Positions 15,924 to 24,219 of a stretch of DNA of 46,359 bases are shown here, piece after piece (the first letter of the stretch is position 1; each line of letters begins with the position of its first letter). The DNA is taken from positions 1 through 46,359 of the IMG/VR virus record IMGVR_UViG_3300020202_000105. One strand, given 5' to 3'. The notes beneath the pieces are model-generated. The model was given only the letters and a program-made list of their open reading frames with translations. It did not search any database and had not been told where the DNA came from. The translations under genes and the position numbers were made by a program. Source of the stretch: a virus.

Positions 15924-18422
15924 TTATACAGCCCTCCTCATTCTAAGTTCCATTTCACTTGAATTACGTTCGCTTACTGCTTTTTTAACTTCATATAAAG
16001 CAGTTACCACATCCTTATTTGTTCCCTTCATTGCCCTTTTAAAGTCATAGGGGTTAAGCTCTGCATCAACTTTTATTTTCTTTTCCTTCTCATTCATCTT
16101 GCCCAAAGCCACAAGTCTCGGAAGGTCTTTATTTGAAATTCCTGAAAGCTGTTTATTAATATCAGTAGGTACTATTCTTTCACCTTCATTCGCTAGTATT
16201 GGAATAGTATCTTCTCCGGCAGGATTATTTCCGCGTTGTAAAAAGTCTGTACCTTTTTTAAATTTAGGAAGAGGTTCTGCTACAATTGCCGCAAGCGCTC
16301 CGGTAGCTGCTATAATCTTAGTCACATTCTCCTCTGCGATAGCCAAAAAGAGTTCTATACTTGCTCTAAAAACAGCAGCATTTTTTTCGTCAATAGCTAC
16401 TTGTCTTTTAATTGCTTTTTCAGCTTTTAAAGAATCTTCATTGATTTGTTTTTTTCTTTTTTCTAACTCCTCACGGCTTATTTCTTCGTTCTCAAATTGC
16501 AATTCCAAAGCTTCTAATTCTGCATCCCTTTGTTCTTCTATTTTTCCTAACTCATCATCTAATCTATCTTGTAAGGCATCTCTTCTTATTTGATCTACCG
16601 TGCCAATAACACTCTCTACACCGCCTATAAATATTTCATCTTGCTCTTCCTGTTTTCTGCGTAGTTCCTCTGCTCTTTTATCCTCCAGTTCTAATTCTCT
16701 TTCGACCTGATCGTTATATAGGTCTGTTCTTTCTTTGGCTGCTTTTAGCCTGTTAGCCAAATCATCATCTATTAATTTTTTCTTCCTTTCATTCGCCTCG
16801 GCCTGTATATTATAGATAGTATCTTCTAAAAGCTTCTCGTTTTCTATTTCAAATTGAGCGTGTTGAATTTTTATATTTGTTTCATCATCTATCAAATTAA
16901 TTTCTGCCTGCAATCTTTTGCTTGCGTTATCTTTTGCTTCAAATACTTTCCTTCTGCCTGATTGCCTTATAACATCTTCATTTTCTTTGAGCATTTCTTC
17001 CGCAATCTTATTGGCTTCCTCTTGCGCTTCCTGACCTGCTTTGAATCTATCGAGGTCTTGTTTTTTTCTTAAATCATTTAGCTTTTTAGCTCTTTCATCT
17101 TCTTTTCCTAAAGCCCTATCTATTTCGGCTTCTAAATTTTCTATCTCTGTTTTTGTTTTGTTAAAAAGATCGCTTCCAATTTCTAATCCGCTGAATATTT
17201 CTTTTAATTCTTGCAGCTTTTGTTCTAAAGCAAAAAGAGATTTAACTGTACCTGTTTGTGCGCCTTCGTTTAGTTTCTTTTGTAATTTGTCCAGTTCTTT
17301 TGTTAGTTCTTCAATACCTACGGTTGTTCCAGACTTATTCAATAAGGCAATCTGATCGTTTAATTGCTGTATTCTTAGGTTGGTAGTAATTTGTTCGAAT
17401 CTCTTTAACTGCTCGTTGCTATGCCCTAAGCTATCTGTAAAGTTATCCACCTCATCACCAGTAGCCCTGAATCCATTTAAGGCAAAACCTAGCACATCAA
17501 CTATTCCTGTTCCTATGTCTACAAATGGTTGTCCTGCTTGGGTTATAAATCCACCTACCTTTTCTTTAAGGTTGTCGAAAGAAGCGGAAAACTGAGCATT
17601 TCTATCTGCAGTAGTTTCAGCAACTTCTCCAATTTCAGCAAGTCTTTTAGTTATTGAATTAGAAACAGCGGTATTAAAATCTCCGGTCTTTTTTATCTCA
17701 ACTTGCAGCTCAGCGATATTTAACTGTAAGTTATCGAGTATTCTTATCGACTTACGACCAAGACCATCAACAAAAGAATTAGTTAGGTAAGTAACATCTT
17801 GTCCTGTTTGCCTTGAAACCTTTCCTGCAAGCTCTAAACCTTTTGCCAGAAGATCGGTTGAAATACCAAAATTAGCACCCCTTAAAGCTGCTGCCATAAG
17901 GTCAATGTCAGAAGTAGCACCCCTTGTTGCAATTCTTAGTTTTTGCAGCGCAGCATCATCTCCTATTCGTGCAAATGCGGTTCTTATACCTTCTCCCTTG
18001 GCAGCCAAAGCAGCCGCCTCTCTGCCAAATTGAATTATCTGTTGAACACCAAAAGCTATTCCTATTGCAGCGCCTACATCTTTTAAAGTTCCTGTCAACT
18101 TTTTTAACCCGCCATCAGTTTTATCAACTTCTCCTTTAAGTAAAGCAATTCTTTTTTTGCTTTCGTTGATAGCTGCATTAAAAGACTCTATGTCTTTTGG
18201 GTCAAATGCTTTTTTTAATTTCTCTTTGGTTTTTTCAAGGGCAGCAATTTCAATATCCAGTAATTGTTTTCTCTTTCTTGCTGCATCCTGGTATTCCTGA
18301 TTTGATTTCTTGAATTGATCGGCATTGGCTTTATCAACCTTGCCCATCTTTTCAAGCTTTTCGATAGCGGTATCTATCTCTTTAGTTTGAGAACTAAAGT
18401 CTATAACAACATTGTCTGCCAT
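15924..18422 (-). CDS. Tail tape measure protein
   Basis: This protein has 832 residues. It starts with a coiled coil, followed by an Ala/Gly-rich hydrophobic region (ALAAKGEGIRTAFARIGDDAALQKL), very long charged coiled coils to ~650, hydrophobic residues ~690-720 (VTKIIAATGALAAIVAEP), and a C-terminal FKKGTDFLQRGNNPAGEDTIPILANEGERIVP segment. Size, composition and order match phage tape-measure proteins. At the usual ~0.15 nm per residue it predicts a tail of roughly 125 nm, i.e. a siphovirus. Small reading frames overlap its start. Confidence 0.85.
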   Translation of the reverse strand: MADNVVIDFSSQTKEIDTAIEKLEKMGKVDKANADQFKKSNQEYQDAARKRKQLLDIEIAALEKTKEKLKKAFDPKDIESFNAAINESKKRIALLKGEVDKTDGGLKKLTGTLKDVGAAIGIAFGVQQIIQFGREAAALAAKGEGIRTAFARIGDDAALQKLRIATRGATSDIDLMAAALRGANFGISTDLLAKGLELAGKVSRQTGQDVTYLTNSFVDGLGRKSIRILDNLQLNIAELQVEIKKTGDFNTAVSNSITKRLAEIGEVAETTADRNAQFSASFDNLKEKVGGFITQAGQPFVDIGTGIVDVLGFALNGFRATGDEVDNFTDSLGHSNEQLKRFEQITTNLRIQQLNDQIALLNKSGTTVGIEELTKELDKLQKKLNEGAQTGTVKSLFALEQKLQELKEIFSGLEIGSDLFNKTKTEIENLEAEIDRALGKEDERAKKLNDLRKKQDLDRFKAGQEAQEEANKIAEEMLKENEDVIRQSGRRKVFEAKDNASKRLQAEINLIDDETNIKIQHAQFEIENEKLLEDTIYNIQAEANERKKKLIDDDLANRLKAAKERTDLYNDQVERELELEDKRAEELRRKQEEQDEIFIGGVESVIGTVDQIRRDALQDRLDDELGKIEEQRDAELEALELQFENEEISREELEKRKKQINEDSLKAEKAIKRQVAIDEKNAAVFRASIELFLAIAEENVTKIIAATGALAAIVAEPLPKFKKGTDFLQRGNNPAGEDTIPILANEGERIVPTDINKQLSGISNKDLPRLVALGKMNEKEKKIKVDAELNPYDFKRAMKGTNKDVVTALYEVKKAVSERNSSEMELRMRRAV

Positions 18423-18481
18423 CCGAACTGCTCTTTAAGTGAAAGTGCAATAGTATTCGGATTTACCGCGTATTTAAGCAT
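18401..18481 (-). CDS. Small overlapping reading frame before the tape measure (possible assembly-chaperone extension)
   Basis: This frame gives 26 residues, MLKYAVNPNTIALSLKEQFGWQTMLL. Its ATG overlaps the TAA of the 20-residue frame (ATGCTTAA), and it runs 22 nt into the tape-measure gene. The NPNTIALSLKEQFGW phrase looks protein-like. Its place, between the 219-residue protein and the tape measure, is where tail assembly chaperone extensions made by frameshift lie in other siphoviruses. Coupled translation or frameshifting are both possible. Confidence 0.4.
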   Translation of the reverse strand: MLKYAVNPNTIALSLKEQFGWQTMLL

Positions 18482-18536
18482 TGCTTTTTATTTTACTCAT
18501 TAACAACAAATAACTATCTAGTGTCAATTTTCTCAT
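18474..18536 (-). CDS. 20-residue leader-like reading frame, coupled to neighbours
   Basis: The product is MRKLTLDSYLLLMSKIKSNA. Its ATG overlaps the TGA of the upstream 219-residue gene (ATGA at 18536-18533), and its stop overlaps the ATG of the following 26-residue frame. A +1 or -2 frame change near AAAATAAAAAGC would fuse it to that frame. It could be one part of a small tail-assembly chaperone. Alone it has no known domain. Confidence 0.4.
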   Translation of the reverse strand: MRKLTLDSYLLLMSKIKSNA

Positions 18537-19192
18537 AGCGTAATATTCTTGGAAGCTTCTGCCTGAGATTTCAAAATCGTGTAAAATTCTTTTGTCGAGT
18601 GTGTTCTGAATAGCCGATGTAAAAGACTCTCCGACTGTTTCGCCTCCACTTTCATTGCTGTTTGAATATAAGACGGAATATCTTTCTCTTGCAAATCTGA
18701 ATGTGGAAGAAATTTCCTGATAGGCTCTCGCAAAAAAAAAGCTTCAACCCCTTCTTTTTTCCATCTTAAAATCTTTTCATTAGCATATTTAAAATTATAC
18801 TCCTCCGGTGATTCGTTTTCATCAAAATAAACAACAGAAGCGAGCTTATAGATAGTTTCCGGTGAAGCAATCCAATTAATACGCTTGTCTAGCTCATCAT
18901 ATAATTTACTTAATTCAAGAATATTTATTTTTTGAGGGTTGCTTAAAATTTCAAGAACTGCTGCAATATGCCCTTGTAAATATTCTTTTGTTACACGCAT
19001 ATTTACTTCTTCATAAATACTTCCGGCAGCCAATCCTCTTTGATAAGGAATATTAAAAACCCCTGGTATTTCGTAATACTGAACACCACCAGAAATAAAA
19101 GCAGGAACAATAGCATAATCTGAATTACCTTGCCAAACAGGCTTTTTGGTTACTTTGGTTTTAAGTTTTAAAAATTCAGTTTTTAAGTTCAT
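18533..19192 (-). CDS. Putative tail assembly protein
   Basis: This 219-residue, mostly helical protein starts with a basic stretch (MNLKTEFLKLKTKVTKKPVWQG) and has no membrane segment or enzyme motif. It lies directly upstream of small coupled frames and the tape-measure gene, the usual position of the first tail-assembly chaperone gene. It overlaps the upstream zinc-finger-like gene by 17 nt. The assignment is from synteny only; another tail morphogenesis role is possible. Confidence 0.5.
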   Translation of the reverse strand: MNLKTEFLKLKTKVTKKPVWQGNSDYAIVPAFISGGVQYYEIPGVFNIPYQRGLAAGSIYEEVNMRVTKEYLQGHIAAVLEILSNPQKINILELSKLYDELDKRINWIASPETIYKLASVVYFDENESPEEYNFKYANEKILRWKKEGVEAFFLREPIRKFLPHSDLQEKDIPSYIQTAMKVEAKQSESLLHRLFRTHSTKEFYTILKSQAEASKNITL

Positions 19193-19391
19193 TAAGCGTG
19201 CTTTGTAGTTCGGTTATACTTCCTTTTTTTACTTTTCTGTTATTTCTTATTACTAAAAAATACCCTGACTTTGAACTGATTTTTATTTTATAACCTTCAA
19301 TATTTGGATTAGCCCATGTTTCTGCATTTCCCCCACAAACCTTGCAGCTTGATTCAAAACACCAGCCATTATTGCCCAAGATTTCTCTCAT
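19176..19391 (-). CDS. Small CxxC protein
   Basis: This 71-residue protein has WCFESSCKVCGGNAETWANP near its N-terminus, giving C12, C17 and C20 (a half zinc-finger or a redox CxxC) before a short beta-rich basic segment. It overlaps the genes on both sides (23 nt and 17 nt), so it is clearly part of the packaging/tail operon. No specific family is recognised. Confidence 0.6.
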   Translation of the reverse strand: MREILGNNGWCFESSCKVCGGNAETWANPNIEGYKIKISSKSGYFLVIRNNRKVKKGSITELQSTLNELKN

Positions 19392-19683
19392 AGGCCAGAT
19401 AAATTATTCCGCTTATTAAAGTGTTTATTCCTGCAACAGTTAATATGAATATGATATAGTGTAATGGATTATAGCACAACCAGAAATGCTTTAAGTAAGA
19501 TAATGTTCCCCATAAAGAAGCCATACATATTACACAAGAATAGATTGGCTTTTTCCAAAAATCATTAAAAATGTTATCTAATACATTTGCCCTAAAATTG
19601 CCTAATACCATATCATCCCAAAAAGAAGCATGAATAGCGGTTATTACAAGCGAAGTTTTTAAAGCAAAAATCAAATCAATCAT
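19369..19683 (-). CDS. Conserved small membrane protein
   Basis: This 104-residue protein has two to three hydrophobic segments: the N-terminal LIFALKTSLVITAIHASFW, a central VICMASLWGTLSYLKHFWL, and a C-terminal YIIFILTVAGINTLISGIIYLAY. A conserved-looking KPIYSCVICMASLWG motif contains a CxxC. It sits directly after the large terminase gene. I have seen similar proteins in Bacteroidota phages, but the role is unknown to me. Confidence 0.65.
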   Translation of the reverse strand: MIDLIFALKTSLVITAIHASFWDDMVLGNFRANVLDNIFNDFWKKPIYSCVICMASLWGTLSYLKHFWLCYNPLHYIIFILTVAGINTLISGIIYLAYERNLGQ

Positions 19684-19756
19684 ATGTACAAAATTATAGT
19701 GTATTAATATTTAACACATAGTTATATGGTATATACTTTGTAACATTTTTAAAACA

Positions 19757-20983
19757 TTATGTTAGGTTAATAAACCACCCGAAGAAATTGTCAAATAAAT
19801 ACCTATTCCCGTCAAGTAAATCTGCTTTTCTTGTTTCGCTCTTTCTGTCTTTGATTATATCCCCATCTCCGTCAACCTCTACATATTTCAAGTCGTTTAT
19901 TAAGAAGGAGCAATTCTCTTCATCATAAATCACGTTGTAATTTTGAAGAATGCTATTCATTAAAACCCTTGAATCACTCACTTGCCTATTAACAGTTGGC
20001 TGTCTCATTTGTCCATCAGAAAGGTTTAACGACTGCTGAATAACTGTATAATAGTTAATGTTACCTTTAGTTAAAGCGCTTCTATTATGCCCTGTTGCAT
20101 CACCTGTAACAAGGAATAAAGCGCTAGGAAAGTATGCCTTAATTCTATCGCATAATTCATAAATATCGCTATTTGGAAGCCTGAACTCTTTAATAAATTT
20201 TATCGTATTATCGTAATGCTGGGCAGCCACGCAAGTAATAGGGTCTACGTTAAAATCAAAAGAAAGCATTGTTTCGTGCAAGGGGCTGAACTCTGCTTTT
20301 CCAATGTGTTTATTTGGATTAAAAGCGTATGCAAATGGCCTTAAAGTAACATCAACGTCCTCGGCAAGATACTCACACCGAAATACCAATTCATCATATT
20401 TTCTTGCTTCTTCAATCTCTTTTGGGTCTAAATACGGATTGTCGAATGAAGTAAATCTCCACGACATCCAATTATCAAACTTATCTTTATTGTTAAATAT
20501 TTCTTTAAAATACGTTTGTCCGAATTTTGGAGTGCTCATGAACCACCCATCACCCTTATAATCCATTAATGTTGCTCTTATTGTTTTCTCCCAAGCTTCT
20601 TTGAAATTTCTTGCTTTTTCAGCCTCGTCAATAATAGCTCTTTTATATTTTCTTCCCCTTCCAGAATTAGGGTCATCCATACTCCACATATCAATCTTGC
20701 CACCTGTAATTAAAGTAATTTGCTTTACCTGTTCTTCTTTGGTTTTGATAATAGGATATAAAGTATGTTTTAATTCACTCCAAACTTCATGTAAGTCTTT
20801 ATAGGTAGGACACCAATACCCAACAGGGAAGCCGTCAAGCATTGGTTGAATAGCAAGCTCTTTTGTTAATTCCGTTTTACCAAACCTTCTTCCGCATTTA
20901 AGAACATTGAATTGCTTTGCTTCGCTTATGATCTGTTTTTGCGCAGGATGTAAATTTTTTAATTTAACCTCGATCAGTTTCAC
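19757..20983 (-). CDS. terL: Terminase large subunit
   Basis: This 408-residue protein is the packaging motor ATPase/nuclease. A Walker A-type motif CGRRFGKT is at 30-37 and Walker B AIIDEAE at 116-122. The coupling motif STPK is at 150-153, and nuclease-domain acidic residues include SFDFNVDP at 241-248 and later VTGDATG and KADLLDGNRY. It overlaps the small terminase by 20 nt. It cuts and pumps phage DNA into the prohead through the portal (9505-11262), which here is unusually far away, beyond the tail genes. Confidence 0.92.
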   Translation of the reverse strand: MKLIEVKLKNLHPAQKQIISEAKQFNVLKCGRRFGKTELTKELAIQPMLDGFPVGYWCPTYKDLHEVWSELKHTLYPIIKTKEEQVKQITLITGGKIDMWSMDDPNSGRGRKYKRAIIDEAEKARNFKEAWEKTIRATLMDYKGDGWFMSTPKFGQTYFKEIFNNKDKFDNWMSWRFTSFDNPYLDPKEIEEARKYDELVFRCEYLAEDVDVTLRPFAYAFNPNKHIGKAEFSPLHETMLSFDFNVDPITCVAAQHYDNTIKFIKEFRLPNSDIYELCDRIKAYFPSALFLVTGDATGHNRSALTKGNINYYTVIQQSLNLSDGQMRQPTVNRQVSDSRVLMNSILQNYNVIYDEENCSFLINDLKYVEVDGDGDIIKDRKSETRKADLLDGNRYLFDNFFGWFINLT

Positions 20984-21392
20984 GTATTATTTTTATTCCA
21001 ATCTCACCTGAATTATTATTGTTATTATCTATCTCTTTTTTATCAATCCATCCCATGTTTTTAAGTGCAAAAATAGCTCCTGTTGTATTGCCATAGCTTA
21101 GCTGCTCCTCATATTCCTGCTCTATAAATAGCCTTGCTCTTTTAACCGTGTAAGAAAACTCTGGTATCTTTTCATAGTCATAAAACGATTGCCTGCTTTC
21201 AAATCCAAGAAAATAACATAGGCCGGTTATTGTTGGAACTGGTATTTCAACTATCTGTTTATTGTCTGCCTTCCCTATAACTATAATTCTTTTTTTTACA
21301 CCATTATTAAAATACAAATCAATAGCTTCTTGCATTTTAATTTCATTTTCAAAAAGTGGAGGGCGACCTCCTTTATTTTTTTCTTCTGACAT
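20964..21392 (-). CDS. terS: Terminase small subunit
   Basis: This 142-residue protein starts with a GRPPLFE motif typical of small terminases. It then has a helix-turn-helix-like region (VPTITGLCYFLGFESRQSFYDYEK), an oligomerisation helix (FSYTVKRARLFIEQEYEEQL) and the phrase TGAIFALKNMGWIDKKEID seen in Bacteroidota phage small terminases. It binds the packaging start site and delivers DNA to the large subunit, whose gene it overlaps. Confidence 0.88.
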   Translation of the reverse strand: MSEEKNKGGRPPLFENEIKMQEAIDLYFNNGVKKRIIVIGKADNKQIVEIPVPTITGLCYFLGFESRQSFYDYEKIPEFSYTVKRARLFIEQEYEEQLSYGNTTGAIFALKNMGWIDKKEIDNNNNNSGEIGIKIIRETDRG

Positions 21393-21738
21393 TTTTTTTA
21401 GTTTTTCTTTCGATTAAACACAAATAATTCTCTTTCATCACTTGTATATCTGAACTGTCCTTTTCACTCTGAATATTATATTGATGTACGTATCTTCCCC
21501 ATTCGCTTTTATGTGATTCATGATAATCAGATTGTATGGGACTATCTTTTGTTAAAGAAAGTATCCTATAATTTCCAGAACTACTATAGTTATAGCAAAC
21601 AATATCCCCCTCTTTGAATTTCGGCTTGACCCTTAAAAGAAAAAGTTGCCTTTCCAATACATTAATCCTTTCTTCTAGTTTCTTAGTTTCATCTGTCATT
21701 TTTGGCTTTTTATTTAAAAAATTTAAAAAGTTGAACAT
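21373..21738 (-). CDS. Hypothetical protein upstream of the terminase
   Basis: This 121-residue protein has an N-terminal coiled coil (TDETKKLEERINVLERQLFLLR) and a small beta-domain (FKEGDIVCYNYSSSGNYRILSLTKDSP) like the SH3-type barrels of many small phage proteins. It then has a charged basic tail (CLIERKTKKNVRRKK). It overlaps the small-terminase start by 20 nt. A DNA- or protein-binding accessory in packaging is conceivable; no family is assigned. Confidence 0.6.
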   Translation of the reverse strand: MFNFLNFLNKKPKMTDETKKLEERINVLERQLFLLRVKPKFKEGDIVCYNYSSSGNYRILSLTKDSPIQSDYHESHKSEWGRYVHQYNIQSEKDSSDIQVMKENYLCLIERKTKKNVRRKK

Positions 21739-21856
21739 TATTTATTTTTTTTATTTGATTTTTATAACGATTCTGCCAATTACGCGGGCATAATTTGGAA
21801 TCTTTTTTTCTTCCACATGACACACATCTATTATCGTTACTCCATGGGTCTTTCAA
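21710..21856 (-). CDS. Small zinc-finger-like protein, TTG start or amber-interrupted
   Basis: In one frame the text NRCVSCGRKKDSKLCPRNW gives a likely Cys-type zinc site followed by a basic helix. A TTG at 21856 would start a 48-residue protein. In the same frame an ATG at 21889 begins MNWAQRTDR and is then stopped by TAG at 21862-21860, two codons before the TTG. It may be a gene with a mutated N-terminus, or a TTG-started gene. It overlaps the next gene by 29 nt. Confidence 0.4.
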   Translation of the reverse strand: MKDPWSNDNRCVSCGRKKDSKLCPRNWQNRYKNQIKKINNVQLFKFFK

Positions 21857-21904
21857 AAACTATCTATCTGTTCTCTGTGCCCAATTCATGCCTTTTCCTT
21901 TCTT

Positions 21905-22711
21905 TTAGTTCCAGCCACTTAATAAATTTTTTATTCCTGTTTCTAAATCAACTTTATGTTTTATAAAAGGTTTATCGCATTTGCTGTGAATAATCTCTCC
22001 TGATCTTGAAGGTTCGTAATTAACTTTAATTTCCTTTCCTGTTACTTTTTTCATTATTTCTATCAGCTCATTTACAGAAGTGCTTATTCCTGTACCTACA
22101 TTATGAATACTTAATTGTGCTTGTGTTGCAAAAATCAACGAATCCACTACATCGCTAACGTGAATAAAATCCCGTGTTTGATTTCCATCACCATAAACCG
22201 TTAATGATTCTCCTTTCTTTATTTTACTCAGGAACTTTGGAATAACTGCGGAATATTCAGAGTCGGGGTTTTGTCTTTCTCCATAAACATTAAAAAACCT
22301 TAATCCAACATCTCCATATCCACGATTCAATTCATTTATGAATTTTGAATATCCATAAATTGAAACAGGATTAATAGCAGCGCATGAAGAAGCGTAAATT
22401 ACTTTTTTACTGCACCACCTTAACACATTTTCAAAGCCTTTTACATTCACGCTAAAAATATCTTCCGGTTTTCCAAAGACGTTTGAAATAGCAGCCAAAT
22501 GAAAAACAAAATCAAATCCTGTTATTTTAGGCAAATCATCTCTTATGTCCTTTTCAATAAAATCAATGTCCTTTCCTTTAAGATTATCAATATTACCAGA
22601 AGATAGATTGTCAATTACAGTAACCTTATTTTCAAGAAGTAAAAGTTTATCCACTAAATGAGAACCTATAAATCCTGCTCCTCCGGTTACTAATATTTTA
22701 CTTTTCTTCAT
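21905..22711 (-). CDS. NAD-dependent sugar-nucleotide epimerase/dehydratase (short SDR)
   Basis: This 268-residue protein has the Rossmann motif GGAGFIG at 10-16 and the catalytic YxxxK at Y119-K123 (YGYSK). It also has SSCAA before it and the late motif GDGNQTRDFIHVSDV. These identify an extended SDR acting on nucleotide sugars, as in GalE or WbpP. It is ~40 residues shorter than typical GalE-type enzymes, with gaps in the substrate domain. It is the last gene of the glycan cassette, where it could supply the donor sugar for a glycosyltransferase. Confidence 0.85.
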   Translation of the reverse strand: MKKSKILVTGGAGFIGSHLVDKLLLLENKVTVIDNLSSGNIDNLKGKDIDFIEKDIRDDLPKITGFDFVFHLAAISNVFGKPEDIFSVNVKGFENVLRWCSKKVIYASSCAAINPVSIYGYSKFINELNRGYGDVGLRFFNVYGERQNPDSEYSAVIPKFLSKIKKGESLTVYGDGNQTRDFIHVSDVVDSLIFATQAQLSIHNVGTGISTSVNELIEIMKKVTGKEIKVNYEPSRSGEIIHSKCDKPFIKHKVDLETGIKNLLSGWN

Positions 22712-22769
22712 AGTTTTTAATTCCTTAATTTTTGTCTTAAGCCGAGAAAATCGTTCATTTTCGCACTTT

Positions 22770-22904
22770 TTATATTGCCCTATATCTCAAAACACCTGAT
22801 TCAAATTCTCCTTTTCTATCCGATGGTGTTGTTATTAACTTAAATGAATATTTTGCCTCAGAAATAAACATTGGTTTTTCTATTTCTTCTTTTTTCACAT
22901 TCAT
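22770..22904 (-). CDS. Small hypothetical protein
   Basis: The ATG at 22904 gives 44 residues (MNVKKEEIEKPMFISEAKYS...). It is preceded by a purine-rich stretch (GGATGGAAGAAG) that could be a ribosome-binding site. A longer form from 23030 (86 residues) would overlap the previous gene out of frame by 83 nt, so it is less likely but cannot be excluded. No domain is recognised. Confidence 0.45.
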   Translation of the reverse strand: MNVKKEEIEKPMFISEAKYSFKLITTPSDRKGEFESGVLRYRAI

Positions 22905-22947
22905 AAACTTCTTCCATCCATCCCCATAAAATAATCTTAACTTCTGG

Positions 22948-23214
22948 TTATGATTCTTGCGTATTGTTTTCAATAGGTGTTTCTCCTGTGGAGTTTTCCT
23001 GAATGTCCACTCTAGTCTGTTTGTTTTCATTTTTAAATTGATTGTTCCATTTAATCTCTGAGTCTCTTACAAATTCATAAACACGGCTATAAGCTGCAAT
23101 TTTATCTTTGTTGGTTGTTCCGTGCCTTGCTTTTATAATCTGTTCTTTAATTAGTCCGAAATATTCTTTAAGGGCTAAATCAGCTATTTCCATAGCGGTT
23201 AAGTATTCGGCCAT
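22948..23214 (-). CDS. Small hypothetical helical protein
   Basis: This 88-residue protein is helical in its N-terminal 60 residues (EYLTAMEIADLALKEYFGLIKEQIIKARHG) and has a Glu/Asn/Thr-rich, probably disordered tail. It starts 16 nt before the stop of the previous gene, so it is translated in the same operon. It lies inside the glycan cassette but shows no carbohydrate-enzyme motif. Confidence 0.6.
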   Translation of the reverse strand: MAEYLTAMEIADLALKEYFGLIKEQIIKARHGTTNKDKIAAYSRVYEFVRDSEIKWNNQFKNENKQTRVDIQENSTGETPIENNTQES

Positions 23215-23522
23215 AATTCCTCCCCTGTTTGAAAAAAGTAAAAATTTTGTAACTCATGTACGCTTCCTGGTTCTTTCAAAGCAACAAACTCTACGATCAA
23301 GGCATCTATTCCGATCTCTATTTTAAACCCCCCAAAATCCAAAGGAGTTGATTTGTAGCTTATATTAAAACGTTTTTTCCAAAACTCATTTATTGGTAGT
23401 GGAACATTGGTTTCTTTTAAATCTTCAATGTCCCATCCCTTTTTTATTCTCTTAAACTCCCTATAATCTCCTGGGTCAATACCTACAAAATTCCCTAGCC
23501 TTAACTCAAACTTATTTATCAT
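23199..23522 (-). CDS. Conserved phage protein, paralogue of 12123-12497
   Basis: This 107-residue protein contains the blocks FELRLGNFV, NVPLPINEFWKKRFN and SVHELQNFYFFQTGEEL in the same order as in the protein at 12123-12497. Both copies are next to a glycosyltransferase; here the start overlaps the end of the GT2 gene at 23512-24219 by 11 nt. The protein has no catalytic motif. Its repeated association with these genes is notable. Confidence 0.7.
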   Translation of the reverse strand: MINKFELRLGNFVGIDPGDYREFKRIKKGWDIEDLKETNVPLPINEFWKKRFNISYKSTPLDFGGFKIEIGIDALIVEFVALKEPGSVHELQNFYFFQTGEELWPNT

Positions 23523-24219
23523 TTTTATTTACCTTTTCCTGTAAAATATTTATCAATGAATTTATTCTCTCTGTATGATCTTCTGAATTATTCCAGTTTG
23601 AAGCGTTTACAAAGTGCATAAACATTCCATCGTTTATCATGGAATAAAAGTTATAAAAGCTTTTATTGAAGTGTGGGTTTTGGTGATGAACTTCATTAAA
23701 GAACACGCATTTATCTAATCCGTAATTCTCAACTACTTTAAAAAGATTTCCCCCTGTATCAAGCTTTAAATCGTGATTAGGACTAAAATCTATTAGCTTT
23801 TTATCTATATTAAAATTGTCAAACATGACACATCCTGCCCAAAAGTATGGATGCTTGTCTCCCTGTCCTAAGCCACCGATTATTTTATCAGTCAGAATTT
23901 GTTTTACTGAAAAATCTTTAATAGGGAAATTATCGTGATCGAGGTATAAGATATACTGGTATGTGTCCTTAAACTTAGTATAGGCCAGGTTACATGCAAA
24001 AGTATGGCTTTCACTTCCGTTACTTGAAGCAGAATTTGTTTTAATATACTTGCAACCCATTGCAGTAGAGTGATATTTTATTGCTTCCGGATAACCTTCT
24101 TTATCAGAATTGTCAATTACAATTATTTCAAACTCATCTTTGCAAAATTGCTTAATACATTCTACCTGAAATCTTATAAGGTCTGATAAGTTGTAAACAA
24201 CTATTATGATTCCTATCAT
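23512..24219 (-). CDS. GT2 family glycosyltransferase
   Basis: This 235-residue protein starts with GIIIVVYNLSDLIRFQVECI. It has a nucleotide-binding IDNSD at 35-39 and a DXD-type motif DHD at 94-96 (YILYLDHDNFP), as in rhamnosyltransferase-like GT2 proteins. No membrane segment is seen, so it acts in the cytoplasm on a soluble or lipid-linked acceptor. It is one of the transferases in the glycan cassette. Confidence 0.8.
   Translation of the reverse strand: MIGIIIVVYNLSDLIRFQVECIKQFCKDEFEIIVIDNSDKEGYPEAIKYHSTAMGCKYIKTNSASSNGSESHTFACNLAYTKFKDTYQYILYLDHDNFPIKDFSVKQILTDKIIGGLGQGDKHPYFWAGCVMFDNFNIDKKLIDFSPNHDLKLDTGGNLFKVVENYGLDKCVFFNEVHHQNPHFNKSFYNFYSMINDGMFMHFVNASNWNNSEDHTERINSLINILQEKVNKNDK

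Noticed and set aside
16099-18139. Several plus-strand open frames across the tape-measure gene
   Set aside because: They are mirror frames of a long coiled-coil gene, rich in Ser, Leu and Phe, without promoters or ribosome sites.
19689-19696. TAATTTTG box upstream of the 104-residue membrane gene as a late promoter
   Set aside because: There is no TTG at 17-23 nt, and the start site would fall on the ATG itself; too weak in AT-rich DNA.
21860-21862. Stop-codon recoding (amber suppression) across the phage
   Set aside because: The other genes read through normally with standard stops, some of them TAG, so a single in-frame TAG is better explained by mutation or a TTG start.
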